Assembly: GCF_024349785.1 (NCBI RefSeq)
Contig: NZ_AP018817.1
Span: forward strand, 3,131,501 to 3,195,500
Reading direction: 5' to 3'
Length of the DNA stretch: 64,000 bases
Origin: Sphingomonas bisphenolicum
GTDB lineage: Bacteria; Pseudomonadota; Alphaproteobacteria; Sphingomonadales; Sphingomonadaceae
The stretch's first letter is position 1, and each line of letters opens with the position of its first letter. Positions 26,357 through 38,216 of the stretch are shown here, one piece after another. Position numbers and translations under genes: made by a program. The notes below the pieces were generated by a model. That model was given only the letters and a program-made list of their open reading frames with translations. It made no database searches and was not told where the DNA came from.

Positions 26357-28291
26357 TCAGGCCGACTTCGTCACCAGCGCGTCGGCGAGCGAAGCGATCT
26401 CCTCGATCGCCGCGGCGAGCATCTCGGCGCCCTGCGATTGCTGACGGGCGGCCGCCGACGCTTCACGCGCCGCCTCCGCGGCCAGCTCGGCGGCGGTCGC
26501 GATCTGTTCGGTGCCGCTCTTTACTTCGCGCACCGAGCGCAAAATCGCATCGACATCTTGCGAGATGCCCATGCTGTCGAGTTGGGACTGGTCGAGATCC
26601 GCCGAGATCTGATTGAAGCGGTCGATCATGGCCCGGGCGCGTACGACTTCTCCCTCCGCAGCACCTACGATCTGGTCAAGGTCGCGGCGCACGGCCGCCA
26701 TCTGGTCCTGGATCGCCCGCACCGTGTCCTTGGCCCGTTCGGCATTGAGAGCGGATTCCCGCGACAATTTGCGGATGTCGGCTGCGACCGTGGAGAAGCC
26801 CGATCCGGCTTCCCCGGCACGCGTGGCTTCGACCGAGCCGCTGACGGCCAGCATGTTCGTCTGCACGGCGATCAGGGCGAGCGCGTCGGTAATCTTCTCC
26901 ACCCTGCGTCCGGTATCTCCCAACTTGGCGAGCAGCACGAGCACGTTCCGTGTCTCGCCGACCGAGCCGTCGACCCCTGCGGCGAGCGTTTCGACCGTCT
27001 TACGGCTGATCGTCACCTTGGCTACAAGTGCGCTTAGCCGCTCGGCGGATGTAGCCGCACGGCCTTGCGCGAGGGTGGCGGCGGTCTCGATCTGGCCCAT
27101 GGCGCTGTTGGCTTCAATGGTCGCCGCAGACTGGATCTCAGCGCCACGCCCGATCTGCTCGATCGCGACCAGGATCTGGCCCGACGCGCCCGACAGCTCC
27201 TGAACGGTCGCGGACAGCTCTTCGGCGGCAGCGGCCACCTCGTGGGCAGCCGAACTCGTGTCCCCCGACCCGCGTAGATGCTGCGTCAGCCGCCCCAGCG
27301 ATTCCGACGTCTGCTGGCTCTGGTCGAGCGAAATGCTCTGTTGTTCGATCGCCTGCTGCGCCTCGGCCGCGGCCGCCGACTGCTCTTCGGCGGCGCTCGC
27401 TACCTGCTCGGCCCCACGCTCGGCCTCACGCGCCGCGATGTCCATTTCCGTCGCCGCGGACAATATGTCCTGCGCGCCAGCGGCGACTAGTGCCAATTCT
27501 GCACGCGCGTCCTCCAGCTGACCGACCACTTCGCGACCGGCCTTTGCCTCGGCATCAGCTGTGGCAGCGGCACTCCGCACGCGCTCTGCGATGAGGCGGA
27601 TTTCGCCGGCGATGTTCACTGCAAGCGTCTGTATATCGCCGGCGCTCGCCTCGGAGCTTTCCGCCAGTGCCCTCACCTCGTCGGCGACGACCGCAAAACC
27701 CGTGCCGCTGTCGCCCGCGCGCGCGGCCTCGATGGTGGCGTTGAGCGCGAGGAGACTTGTCTGGTCGGATATGTCAGCGACCGTCTGGCCGATATCGCCG
27801 ATGCTGGCGGCAGCGGCTTCCAGCGATCCGATCGTCTCGACCGTGCTGAGTTGGCGCCGGGCGTTGAGTTCGATGGCGGCGACCGCCATCTCAATCTGCG
27901 CGCTGGCGTCGCCGAAGGCGGTCTGGACGCCTTCCGCTCTGCGCTGTGACGCCTCGGCACGTTCGCGCGCGGACTCGAAGGCTTTGCCGAGCGCACCGAC
28001 CGATCCCAAGGACTCCTGCGCCGCGCCTGCCGCTTCCTCGGCACCGCTTGCGATGCGCGTCATCGACTGCTGCAATTCCGTCGAGGCCGAGGACGCCTCG
28101 GCAAGGCCGCTCGCCAACTCTTCGGTCGCCTGGTCGATCCGTTCGACGACCGTCACCGCACGCTCGGCAGAAGCGCGACGGACTGGCGTCCGCCTTGTGG
28201 TTGCCGCCGGTGCTTCCGGCGGGGACCCCTCATCGCCAACGGCTGGTCTTTTGCGCGTCCCGAGCGTCGACTTCTTTACCAGTGCCATCAA
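26357..28291 (-). CDS. Soluble chemoreceptor with two signalling tips and no sensor domain
   Basis: 644 residues, almost all Ala/Glu/Gln-rich coiled coil. Two hairpin-tip sequences are present: [20 protein letters not shown] (about residue 175) and [20 protein letters not shown] (about 470), each followed by the GSGF/GTGF..VA(A/D)xx(V/I)R segment. There is no transmembrane helix and no recognisable PAS, GAF or periplasmic domain; only a basic, low-complexity N-terminus precedes the coiled coil. It is first in the Che operon. The two-tip layout is unusual: a normal receptor has one. Signals may enter through partner proteins, which is an inference. Confidence 0.88.
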   Translation of the reverse strand: MMALVKKSTLGTRKRPAVGDEGSPPEAPAATTRRTPVRRASAERAVTVVERIDQATEELASGLAEASSASTELQQSMTRIASGAEEAAGAAQESLGSVGALGKAFESARERAEASQRRAEGVQTAFGDASAQIEMAVAAIELNARRQLSTVETIGSLEAAAASIGDIGQTVADISDQTSLLALNATIEAARAGDSGTGFAVVADEVRALAESSEASAGDIQTLAVNIAGEIRLIAERVRSAAATADAEAKAGREVVGQLEDARAELALVAAGAQDILSAATEMDIAAREAERGAEQVASAAEEQSAAAAEAQQAIEQQSISLDQSQQTSESLGRLTQHLRGSGDTSSAAHEVAAAAEELSATVQELSGASGQILVAIEQIGRGAEIQSAATIEANSAMGQIETAATLAQGRAATSAERLSALVAKVTISRKTVETLAAGVDGSVGETRNVLVLLAKLGDTGRRVEKITDALALIAVQTNMLAVSGSVEATRAGEAGSGFSTVAADIRKLSRESALNAERAKDTVRAIQDQMAAVRRDLDQIVGAAEGEVVRARAMIDRFNQISADLDQSQLDSMGISQDVDAILRSVREVKSGTEQIATAAELAAEAAREASAAARQQSQGAEMLAAAIEEIASLADALVTKSA

Positions 28292-28367
28292 CTATGTCTC
28301 GCGCTTCATGATCGCACTGGTCATAGGCCAGGCGATCTTACTGCGCCAGCAGGCTTGGCAAGATTTG

Positions 28368-29456
28368 CTAGACGGAAGGTTCTGGCACCGGCTCGTGCAT
28401 GGGACAGCCGTTAAGCGATCCGCGAAACTGGGAAGATGCCGCATAGGCAGGCTTGCGCGCGCGCATGATATTACCCAGCGGCCGATGGTCGGCGATGCCG
28501 TGCCAAGGGCTGAAAGACGTGCCGTCGTCCATCTTTGCCGCGCGGTCTTCCGACCAGCTGGTCTGGGCCGGGATGGTGATGATGGCGACAGGAACATAGG
28601 GATTATCGTCTTCCGGCCATGCGACGGACGCGTCCTCGACGGGATTGGCTTCCAGATCGCGGCAGAGCTGGACCCGTAATTCCCATTGCCCGCCTTGCGT
28701 CGCCAGGACCTTGGCGACTTCCTCGCGAAGGGCATTTTCGCGGCCGTCTATCGCGATTTCGGTATCCGACAGCGCGTTGAAGTTGGCCGACAGAGGCACG
28801 ACGGCAACCTTGGCGATGTGGGCACCGTAGCGGATGGGCGCCTGGCTGAAATAGCGCTCGCCCAGCGGATGGCTGTTAGGGTAACCGCCCAGCGACTTCA
28901 GGAGCGCACTTTCGCCTCCGACCGCTTCGAGCGCTTTCTCCGTCACGCGGAACACCGCCGAGATCGCCTTCTTGCCCCATTCGATCCGGTCGGTCGTTTT
29001 GGCCAGCAGCTTCAGATTCTTGAGGAAAGCCTTGGCCGTGGGCGCCGGAAAACTGGTGCCGTTCGCCATCACGAAATCCTGGGTGCTGTCGCCCTCGCTC
29101 CCAGGCAGCCGCTCGCCGTCCACGCCCAGCACCTTGACCGCCAGACCACGCGCCAAAGATATCGAATCCGGCAGGATGTCGCCTGCGTTGGTCGATATCC
29201 GCGCCAGGACCGGATAGCGCCGCGGCGTCAGGAAAAGGCCCTGCGCCAGTTCGGCCGGTAAGTCGCTCAGCACTTCCATCTCGCCTTCCAGCAACGCATG
29301 ACTTTTGGCATGCACGCTGCGATAGGCGTGCCCCGTGTCAGCATGGACGGCTTCGATGATCGAGCGGAAGGTCTCGATCAGTTCGGCCTGAGTCTCCGCC
29401 TCGTCCGGCAGGATGGTCTCGACATCGGCGCTGTAGAAAATGGCGGGACTGGGCAT
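28368..29456 (-). CDS. Catalase-family heme protein (small form)
   Basis: 362 residues, about half of a large catalase. The core shows catalase-like segments: YRSVHAKSHALLEGEMEV with the distal His, YPVLARISTNAGD, ARGLAVKVLGVDG, STQDFVMANGTSF and a C-terminal region ending NGCPMHEPVPEP. Small proteins of this type include SrpA-like and allene-oxide-synthase-like enzymes, so true catalase activity is not certain. No signal peptide is seen. It lies 50 nt after the sorbosone-dehydrogenase-like gene on the same strand. Confidence 0.85.
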   Translation of the reverse strand: MPSPAIFYSADVETILPDEAETQAELIETFRSIIEAVHADTGHAYRSVHAKSHALLEGEMEVLSDLPAELAQGLFLTPRRYPVLARISTNAGDILPDSISLARGLAVKVLGVDGERLPGSEGDSTQDFVMANGTSFPAPTAKAFLKNLKLLAKTTDRIEWGKKAISAVFRVTEKALEAVGGESALLKSLGGYPNSHPLGERYFSQAPIRYGAHIAKVAVVPLSANFNALSDTEIAIDGRENALREEVAKVLATQGGQWELRVQLCRDLEANPVEDASVAWPEDDNPYVPVAIITIPAQTSWSEDRAAKMDDGTSFSPWHGIADHRPLGNIMRARKPAYAASSQFRGSLNGCPMHEPVPEPSV

Positions 29457-29505
29457 CGATATGTCCTTTTGATCGGCAGGATTGGGAAGAGGGTAGGTTT
29501 GGAAG

Positions 29506-30807
29506 TCAGCGCGCAGTCACCCGCCACACCACATTGCCCAGATCGTCAGCGATCAGCAGCGCGCCGGCACGGTCCACGGCGAGCCCGACGGGCCGCCCCA
29601 ACGCTTTGCCGTCAGCCGCGACAAAACCCGTGACCACATCGCGCGCTTTGCCGTTGGGCCGGGCTCCCGCGAATGGCACCCAAACGACCTTGTAGCCGTT
29701 AAGATTGCCCCGGTTCCAGCTGCCATGCTCGCCGACGAATGCGCCGCCGCGATAACCAGCAGGCAGGCCCGAGCCGGTGTAGAAGGCCATGCCAAGGGGC
29801 GCTACATGCGAACCCAGGCTATAATCGGGCATGATCGCGCGGGCGACCTTGTCCGGCCGCCGGGGCATGACGCGCGGATCGACGTTGCGGCCCCAATAGC
29901 TCCACGGCCAACCGTAGAAGCCGCCGGGGCGGACCGAGGTCATATAGTCGGGCACTAGGTCCGGTCCCAGTTCGTCGCGCTCGTTGACGACCGTCCATAG
30001 CTGCCCGCTGACCGGATTGAAGGAGAGGCCATTGGGATTGCGCAGGCCTGTGGCATAGTCGCGGTGGGCGCCGGTCGCGCGATCGACCTCCCAGATGCGG
30101 GCACGATCCTTTTCGGCCTCCATGCCCGCTTCGGTGATGTTGCTGTTCGAGCCGATGCCGACATAGAGCTTCGTTCCGTCGGGGCTGGGGACGAGGCTCT
30201 TGGTCCAGTGATGGTTGATGGGGCCGCCGGGCAGTTCGGTCAGGACCGTGCCCGGTGCGGTGATCCTGATCTGGCCGGTCACATAGGGAAAGCGCAGTAT
30301 CGCATCGGTGTTGGCGACATAGAGATCGCCGCCAACCAAGGCCACGCCGAAGGGCGATGTGAGCTTGTCGATAAGCACGGTTCGCGTCTCCACGCGCCCA
30401 TCACCATCGGCGTCGCGCAGCAACGTGATCTGATCGGCGCCGGTGACCTTGCTGTGCCCGAAGCTCTGGATGATACCGACGAGGATGTCCTTTGGCCTGC
30501 TGACCGGTTCGCTCGGCGCCTTGGGCTCAACGGCCAGCACATCGCCATTGGGCAGCACGTACAGCGCGCGCACATTCTTGAAGCCGGTCGCAAAGGCCGA
30601 GATTTTCAGCCCGTCTGCGACCTGCGGTACCCTGCTGCCCCAAGGTTCGGGGCTGGCGACGTGCATCGGCGGAACCAGATACTGCTGTTGTGAAGGCAGT
30701 TTGGGATTGGGGCCAACCTGATCGGAGGCGGAACCGCCGCCGCCGCAGGACGACAGCGCGAGGGCGGACACTGCCATCAAGGTGGTGCGTATGAATGGAG
30801 ACATCAC
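29506..30807 (-). CDS. L-sorbosone-dehydrogenase-like lipoprotein (beta-propeller)
   Basis: 433 residues. An N-terminal lipoprotein signal (TLMAVSALALSSC, Cys about 21) points to lipid anchoring in the envelope. The rest fits the soluble glucose/sorbosone dehydrogenase beta-propeller: FATGFKNVRALYVLPNGDVLAVE, LTSPFGVALVGGDLYVANTD, GLRNPNGLSFNP and FVGEHGSWNRGNLNGYKV. PQQ is the usual cofactor. Its start overlaps the stop of the DUF2231 membrane gene by 4 nt, so the two are coupled, perhaps as an electron-transfer pair. Confidence 0.88.
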   Translation of the reverse strand: MMSPFIRTTLMAVSALALSSCGGGGSASDQVGPNPKLPSQQQYLVPPMHVASPEPWGSRVPQVADGLKISAFATGFKNVRALYVLPNGDVLAVEPKAPSEPVSRPKDILVGIIQSFGHSKVTGADQITLLRDADGDGRVETRTVLIDKLTSPFGVALVGGDLYVANTDAILRFPYVTGQIRITAPGTVLTELPGGPINHHWTKSLVPSPDGTKLYVGIGSNSNITEAGMEAEKDRARIWEVDRATGAHRDYATGLRNPNGLSFNPVSGQLWTVVNERDELGPDLVPDYMTSVRPGGFYGWPWSYWGRNVDPRVMPRRPDKVARAIMPDYSLGSHVAPLGMAFYTGSGLPAGYRGGAFVGEHGSWNRGNLNGYKVVWVPFAGARPNGKARDVVTGFVAADGKALGRPVGLAVDRAGALLIADDLGNVVWRVTAR

Positions 30808-31235
30808 AGGCCCTCCCGCCGCGCTTCAAGCGAATAGCCCATCCAGCTCGTCACCAGCGCCAGCCCCGAGACAATCGCGGACAGGATCAGGCCTGTCGGC
30901 ATTACCGACGTCCATCCGTCACGGCTGTGGATGAAGACGTTGAACAGCGCGAGGATCATCATCAGCAACACGCCGACGCTGTGCGGCCACGATCGGCTGC
31001 GTGTCCCCTTGTAGAGCAGCGCATCCACGATCCCCGCGATGGCGGCCAAAACGCCGATCAGCAGCCCGCCGGTGATCAGCCACACCGCGAAATTGGCCCA
31101 CTGCATTTGCGCGCTGTTGGCATAGGCGATGTCCGCCACGAATGCCGCGGTGAAGAAGGCGAGCGGATAGGCGGAAAGGATGCCGTGAACGGGGTGAGCC
31201 CGGACACAACGCACATTGGTGGGCGCGGTTGCCAT
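30804..31235 (-). CDS. DUF2231 integral membrane protein
   Basis: 143 residues with four hydrophobic segments (about 18-40, 50-72, 85-105 and 115-135). The opening VRAHPVHGILSAYPLAFFTAA matches the DUF2231 signature with its paired His residues, which could bind heme. It leads a three-gene unit with the sorbosone-dehydrogenase-like and catalase-like genes. An imperfect EcfG-like site lies 29 bp upstream. It is divergent from the SRPBCC gene at 31484. Confidence 0.85.
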   Translation of the reverse strand: MATAPTNVRCVRAHPVHGILSAYPLAFFTAAFVADIAYANSAQMQWANFAVWLITGGLLIGVLAAIAGIVDALLYKGTRSRSWPHSVGVLLMMILALFNVFIHSRDGWTSVMPTGLILSAIVSGLALVTSWMGYSLEARREGL

Positions 31236-31263
31236 GGATGCCTCTTGGATGGAGATGCACGCA

Positions 31264-31290
31264 ATACGCGCGAATCGGACACTGCGTTCC
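31264..31290 (-). promoter_or_regulatory. Weak EcfG-like promoter candidate
   Basis: On the minus strand, GGAAC (31290-31286) is followed after 17 bp by CGTAT (31268-31264), 29 bp before the DUF2231 start. The -35 is exact but the -10 differs from CGTT in its last base, so this is only a candidate. Confidence 0.3.
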
Positions 31291-31483
31291 GCCGCATCGT
31301 GCCAACTGTAGGCGGAGACATAGCGGTCTAACTTCTATCAAGCAGATTTCACCTCGCATGATGGGACCAACGGGCCAGGTCGGCGTTGTGCAGCATATCC
31401 TGCATTCAAATGAGGATCGTTGGCGGCCAAAGCCGCTTGGCGCGGCGGCCTTCACCGTTCGTCCAAAAAATCGGAGACAGCGC

Positions 31484-32062
31484 ATGCCCCTTGCAACAGA
31501 CGACGCGCCTTTGGAAACCGCCAAGACCAGGGAAGGCCAGCGCGACGCCGCTGCCCAAGTCCATGCGCCCGAAGGGGACAGCACGATCATCGGACGGTCG
31601 GTCACGATCAACCGGCAGCGCGCCGAGTTGTTCGCCTATTGGCGCGACCTCACCAACCTCCCCGCTTTCATGGACAATGTCGAACGGATCGACACGCTGT
31701 CGCCCACGCGCAGCCATTGGGTGGTCAAGGCCCCGGGCGGAAAGACGGTGGAGTGGGACGCGACCATTACCGACGAACGGGACGGCGAATTCATCGCCTG
31801 GGCATCGGACGACGGCGCGAACGTGCCCAATAGCGGTCGGATCGAGTTTCGCGATGCCGGGGACCGTGGCACGGTCGTCACCGCCATCATCGCCTATGAT
31901 CCGCCGGCCGGCATCATCGGCCAAGTGATCGCCAAGCTGTTCCAGCGCGAACCGGCGATCCAGGCGCGGCGCGACCTGCGCCGCTTCAAGCAATTGATGG
32001 AAACAGGCGAGGTCGCGACCGCGGCCTGGACCCAGAAACAGCTCGACGAGGAGAAGGCCTGA
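31484..32062 (+). CDS. SRPBCC (START-like) family protein
   Basis: 192 residues from the ATG at 31484, behind CGGAGACA; the frame opens upstream without conserved sequence. The SRPBCC pattern is clear: [23 protein letters not shown] (ligand-pocket helix), [19 protein letters not shown] and the long C-terminal helix [14 protein letters not shown]. The family binds hydrophobic ligands. Its last base is the first base of the alcohol dehydrogenase start codon, so the two are co-translated. Confidence 0.85.
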   Translation: MPLATDDAPLETAKTREGQRDAAAQVHAPEGDSTIIGRSVTINRQRAELFAYWRDLTNLPAFMDNVERIDTLSPTRSHWVVKAPGGKTVEWDATITDERDGEFIAWASDDGANVPNSGRIEFRDAGDRGTVVTAIIAYDPPAGIIGQVIAKLFQREPAIQARRDLRRFKQLMETGEVATAAWTQKQLDEEKA

Positions 32063-33261
32063 TGCGCGCGCTCACATGGCACGGCAAGCATGACGTGCGC
32101 GTAGATACGGTTGACGATCCCGAGATCCTCAATCCGCGCGATGCGATCATCAAGGTCACCTCCACCGCAATATGCGGTTCCGATCTGCATCTCTATGACG
32201 GCTATATCCCGACCATGCAGGCGGGCGATATTCTCGGCCATGAATTCATGGGCGAAGTGGTCGAAACCGGCCCTAGATCAACCCTGCAAAAGGGCCAGCG
32301 GGTCGTGGTGCCGTTCACCATCGCCTGCGGCAGCTGCTACCATTGCGGCAAGCATCAATATTCCGCCTGCGACAATGGCAACCCCGCCGACAATCAGGAC
32401 ATCGGCCAGGAAATGTACGGCCAGCCCATGTCGGGCCTGTTCGGCTACAGCCATCTGACGGGCGGCTATGCCGGCGGTCAGGCCGAATATGTGCGAGTGC
32501 CCTTCAGCGATGTTGGCCCGATCGTCGTGCCGGACGAACTTACCGACGATGAGGTGCTATTCCTCTCCGACATCCTTCCCACGGGCTGGCAGGCGGCGGA
32601 AAATGCCGACATCGAGCCGGGGGATACGGTCGCGGTCTGGGGTTGCGGCCCGGTCGGGCTGTTCGCGGTCCAGTCGGCTTTCCTCATGGGCGCGCAGCGC
32701 GTCATCGCCATCGATCATTTCCCGCATCGTCTGGAACTGGCGAAGAAGTTCGGCGCCGAGACGATCAACTTCGAGGAATCCAAGACCTATGAGGCGCTGA
32801 TGGAGATGACCGGCGGCATCGGCCCTGATGCCGTCATCGACGCTGTCGGATTGGAGGCGCACGGCTTCTTCGTCGACAATGTGGTCGACCAGATCAAGGC
32901 GTCGCTGTTCCTGGGCACCGACCGCACCCATTCGATCCGTCAGGCGATTCACGCCTGTCGCAAGGGCGGGCGCGTCTCGATGCCAGCAGTCTATGGCGGC
33001 TTCGTCGACAAATTCCCGCTGGGCGCTTTCATGGAAAAGGGCCTGACCCTTAAAACCGGCCAGACCAGCGTGCAGCATTATATGCCTGCCCTCCTCAATG
33101 CGATCTTCGAGAAGAAGATCGATACGACCTTCCTCATCTCGCACCGCATGGCGCTGGAGGATGCGCCCGAAGGCTACAAGATGTTCCACGACAACCAGAA
33201 CGAAGTGACGAAGATCGTGCTCAAGCCCGATTTCGGATCCGCTGCCATTGCCGCGGAATAG
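32062..33261 (+). CDS. Zinc-dependent alcohol/formaldehyde dehydrogenase family enzyme
   Basis: 399 residues of the medium-chain dehydrogenase/reductase family. The catalytic zinc ligands are seen in [11 protein letters not shown] and GHEFMGE; the structural zinc loop is [15 protein letters not shown]. The nucleotide-binding fold has [17 protein letters not shown]. The length and an insert after the structural zinc resemble the glutathione-independent formaldehyde dehydrogenase group, but the substrate is not determined by what I can see. It sits between SRPBCC and SDR genes in one operon. Confidence 0.88.
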   Translation: MRALTWHGKHDVRVDTVDDPEILNPRDAIIKVTSTAICGSDLHLYDGYIPTMQAGDILGHEFMGEVVETGPRSTLQKGQRVVVPFTIACGSCYHCGKHQYSACDNGNPADNQDIGQEMYGQPMSGLFGYSHLTGGYAGGQAEYVRVPFSDVGPIVVPDELTDDEVLFLSDILPTGWQAAENADIEPGDTVAVWGCGPVGLFAVQSAFLMGAQRVIAIDHFPHRLELAKKFGAETINFEESKTYEALMEMTGGIGPDAVIDAVGLEAHGFFVDNVVDQIKASLFLGTDRTHSIRQAIHACRKGGRVSMPAVYGGFVDKFPLGAFMEKGLTLKTGQTSVQHYMPALLNAIFEKKIDTTFLISHRMALEDAPEGYKMFHDNQNEVTKIVLKPDFGSAAIAAE

Positions 33262-33271
33262 GAGAAATATC

Positions 33272-34060
33272 ATGGCCAATAAATTCGCGATCATCACCGG
33301 CGCCTCGACGGGCATCGGCTTCGAACTTGCCTCCATCGCTGCCGAAAATGGCTACGACTTGCTGGTGGTTGCCGACGAGCCGCTGATCGATGCCGCCGCA
33401 GAGGATTTCAAGCGTCACGGCGTTCAAGTCACCTCCGTCGAAGCGGACCTGGCAACGCTGCAAGGCGTCGACCAGCTGCTGTCCGCGACCAATGGGCGGC
33501 AAATCGATCTGCTCTGCGCCAATGCCGGGCGCGGCCTTGGCCATGGATTCCTTGACCAGGAGGTGGCCGACTGGCGCCGCGTCATCGACACCAATATCAC
33601 GGGCACGCTCTATCTACTTCAGAAGGTGCTGAAGGACATGGTGGCCCGCGATGCCGGAAAGATACTCATCACCGGATCGATCGCCGGCTTCATTCCGGGC
33701 AGTTTTCAGGCGGTCTACAACGGCTCCAAGGCATTCGTGGACAGCTTCGCCGATGCGATCCGCAATGAGATCAAGGATAGCAAAGGGGTCACGATCACGA
33801 CGCTGATGCCCGGCCCGGTCGAGACCGAATTCTTTGATCGCGCCGATATGCTCGACACCAGCGTCGGCGCATCGGAGACAAAGAGCGATCCGGCTGACGT
33901 CGCGCGCGACGGCTGGGATGCCTTGATGAAGGGCGAGGCGCATATCGTGTCCGGATGGAAGAACAAAGTGCAAGCGGCCCTGGCGCATGTCACGCCTGCC
34001 GCAGTCCTGGCGGAGCAGCATCGCAAAATGGCCGAGCCCGGTTCCGCCAGCGAGGATTGA
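33272..34060 (+). CDS. Short-chain dehydrogenase/reductase
   Basis: 262 residues from the ATG at 33272, with GGAGAA upstream. The Rossmann start is AIITGASTGIGFELA; the NAG motif appears as LCANAGRG; the catalytic Ser is in LITGSIAGFIPGS and Tyr/Lys in YNGSKAFVDSF, so all active-site residues are present. It is the third gene of the SRPBCC-alcohol dehydrogenase-SDR unit. The substrate is unknown. Confidence 0.9.
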   Translation: MANKFAIITGASTGIGFELASIAAENGYDLLVVADEPLIDAAAEDFKRHGVQVTSVEADLATLQGVDQLLSATNGRQIDLLCANAGRGLGHGFLDQEVADWRRVIDTNITGTLYLLQKVLKDMVARDAGKILITGSIAGFIPGSFQAVYNGSKAFVDSFADAIRNEIKDSKGVTITTLMPGPVETEFFDRADMLDTSVGASETKSDPADVARDGWDALMKGEAHIVSGWKNKVQAALAHVTPAAVLAEQHRKMAEPGSASED

Positions 34061-34496
34061 TCAAGCCACCAAGCTTCGCGGTCTCAGTTCGTGAAGCGAA
34101 GTTGGCGTCGATGGCGATGTCACGGCCCTACTGCGTCAGGGCCAGATAAGAGCCATCGCTTGGGGCTTTTCTTTCTCCACCTGACAGGCTTGAACTGCAG
34201 GGCCATGTTGCCACGCTCCTCCGTGGCATCGACGGCGTAGGCCCGCTCCTAGAGCAAATATTTGACCCTCAGCGCGCGGCTGATGGCTTAGCGAGACTGG
34301 ACGATCTGTCGCCAGATCATGGGTCGATCGGTAGGTGCCGTGATGTCGATGCCAAACAGTTGCGGCAGTATCTGGCGTTCTCCCAAGCAGTCGGAAGCTG
34401 CCCACTGCCTTGCAGAGTATTTTAGGGCTGGCCCAGCGGTGTTAGCATGGCGTCACGTTCTTACTGATCGGCTGAGCTGGCACGAGACGCTTGGCA
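34061..34496. other. Gene-poor stretch between the SDR gene and small minus-strand genes
   Basis: 436 bp with no convincing gene. On the minus strand a stop-limited frame at about 34245-34125 reads AYAVDATEERGNMALQFKPV and then a basic tail, without a start codon. It looks like the end of a decayed gene, but I cannot identify it. Confidence 0.4.
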
Positions 34497-34709
34497 TTAA
34501 AAGCCGTCTTCGCCCTTATGGTCGCCATGGCCCGTCGCGCGAGACGTTGCGCGATCCTGATCCGCGCGCCATTGTGCCTCGTCTATCACCGCCCGCTCCT
34601 TGCCGCTTGGTGGCGATGCGGGCGATACCGGCGCGGCACGTTCGTGGACTCCCTGCCCGGCTGGTCGCTGATCCGCGTCGGGGTGTTGGCCCGGGCGATT
34701 TTCTTCCAT
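34497..34709 (-). CDS. Small hydrophilic protein downstream of the second Crp/Fnr module
   Basis: 70 residues from the ATG at 34709, which has a strong AAGGAG seven bases upstream; that site is the main reason for calling it a gene. It is very polar (Asp, Glu, Arg, Gly, Pro), with no hydrophobic segment and probably disordered. It follows the small partner protein after a 24-nt gap on the same strand, so it looks like the third gene of the module. Copy 1 of the module (2292-3225) has no counterpart. Function unknown. Confidence 0.55.
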   Translation of the reverse strand: MEENRPGQHPDADQRPAGQGVHERAAPVSPASPPSGKERAVIDEAQWRADQDRATSRATGHGDHKGEDGF

Positions 34710-34733
34710 GACAATCTCCTTGCGCGGTAGGCC

Positions 34734-34931
34734 TTACTCTCGCGAGATCTGACGGCTCTCCTCGCCGGCCAGCTTGGCGGCTTCGACGAGACGTTTGCCC
34801 GTTTCGAGCGCGGCCGAGGCCGTCATGGTGACGGCGATGCCATCAGGTCCGTCCAGCAGGACCAGGCCTTCCTCCACGCTGGCCCGCCCTGCTTCTGTCT
34901 GCGTCCCAACGGGAATGAATTTAGCGATCAT
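34734..34931 (-). CDS. Small partner protein of the Crp/Fnr regulator (copy 2)
   Basis: 65 residues from the ATG at 34931, which overlaps the Crp/Fnr stop by 4 nt (ATGA). The core VLLDGPDGIAVTM matches that of the 55-residue protein at 3058-3225, again followed by an Ala/Glu helix; the first 15 residues differ. Tight coupling to the regulator in this copy supports a joint role. No known domain. Confidence 0.8.
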   Translation of the reverse strand: MIAKFIPVGTQTEAGRASVEEGLVLLDGPDGIAVTMTASAALETGKRLVEAAKLAGEESRQISRE

Positions 34932-35674
34932 GAAAGAGCTCTTTTCTGTTGGGATATGGCGAGATCGCCGTCGATATAGAGATAGTCTGGATCGAACTGT
35001 CCGCGGCGGGCCAGGCCGGGAACATCCTGTATCTCGACCAGAGCAGAGCGGAAAACGCAAAGGCCGTCCTCCCGAAGTTGCCGCAGCACGCGGTTGGTAT
35101 GGACATTGGTGATGCCACACACTTCGGATAAATCTGTCTGCGTCAGCCCCAGAGCGAAACGCCGTCCATCACTTAGCCCTGCAGATTGCATACGCACGTT
35201 TGTTTCGCTCAAAAAATGCGCGACCCGTCCGACCGCGTCCAGTCGCCCCAGCCGAAAGAGCCAGGCCCGGTGCATAGCCGCGTCGAGCAAGGTCGAGAAC
35301 CAGAGCTTTCGGGACAGCGCCGGCATAGTCTCCAAGATTGTATCGAGAGTTCGATGTGGCACGATCGCGAAGGTGGCTGCTGTAAGGGTCGCGACGTCAT
35401 GATCGAGTATCTTGAGCGGATAGGCGTGGAGATCGACGAAATCGCCGGGTACATGGATCGCGACTAGCTGCCGATGGCCCTCGCGGTCGTCCAGATACCG
35501 GCACATAAAGCCTTCCACCAGCAGATTGCTATGCGACAAGGCTTCTCCAGCATGCACTATGGTCATGCGTGCATCGACCGTTCGTACTTCCGATATAGCG
35601 CCTTCCAGCGCGACGCGTTCTTCACGGTCCAAATGAACACCGGCGCGGCCGCGCAAGAATCTTTCTGTAAACAC
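34928..35674 (-). CDS. Crp/Fnr-family transcriptional regulator (copy 2)
   Basis: 248 residues. It shares long identical stretches with copy 1, for example VPGDFVDLHAYPL, KLWFSTLLDAAMHR (LLWFSTLLDAAMHR in copy 1) and the helix-turn-helix ITNVHTNRVLRQLRE. It lacks the iron-sulfur cysteines of Fnr. It is divergent from katE, with 279 bp between them. Control of katE or of the neighbouring stress genes is possible but not shown. Confidence 0.9.
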   Translation of the reverse strand: MFTERFLRGRAGVHLDREERVALEGAISEVRTVDARMTIVHAGEALSHSNLLVEGFMCRYLDDREGHRQLVAIHVPGDFVDLHAYPLKILDHDVATLTAATFAIVPHRTLDTILETMPALSRKLWFSTLLDAAMHRAWLFRLGRLDAVGRVAHFLSETNVRMQSAGLSDGRRFALGLTQTDLSEVCGITNVHTNRVLRQLREDGLCVFRSALVEIQDVPGLARRGQFDPDYLYIDGDLAISQQKRALS

Positions 35675-35953
35675 GGGCGCGGTCTCACTCGTCGAACGGG
35701 TCGGATAGCGGGCTAGCCGTCATATGGCCAACGGCTCATCGGCCTGCTGTATCCGACAGACCCGAACAAATCGTCATGACGCAGATTAACATGCGCCATT
35801 CCACCGCAACTTGCCGGCTGGTCGGTTGTTCTCTCCACATCCTCTCGGATCAAATCCGCGCAATTTTTGCGCTGGAGGCTCGATCCATATCTTCGCCGAC
35901 TTCACCTGCGCGTCCGGCGTGGTTTGCGCAGCCCCGAAACCTAAGGATCATTT

Positions 35954-38140
<2,187 letters not shown>

Positions 38141-38165
38141 CGTCGTGCACGGATCCAGACAAATC

Positions 38166-38188
38166 GGGGATGGCCTTGGGCCATCCCC
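38166..38188 (+). terminator. Hairpin after katE
   Basis: GGGGATGGCC, a 3-base loop, then the perfect complement GGCCATCCCC; only a weak T run follows (CGTTT). It probably separates katE from the glycosyltransferase operon. Confidence 0.6.
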
Positions 38189-38216
38189 CGTTTCGCCCAT
38201 TCGCGCGCCCCGCTGC

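Noticed and set aside
34136..34405. 89-codon minus-strand frame in the gap after the SDR gene
   Set aside because: No ribosome site or motif; a different frame of the same strand looks more protein-like but is also only a fragment.
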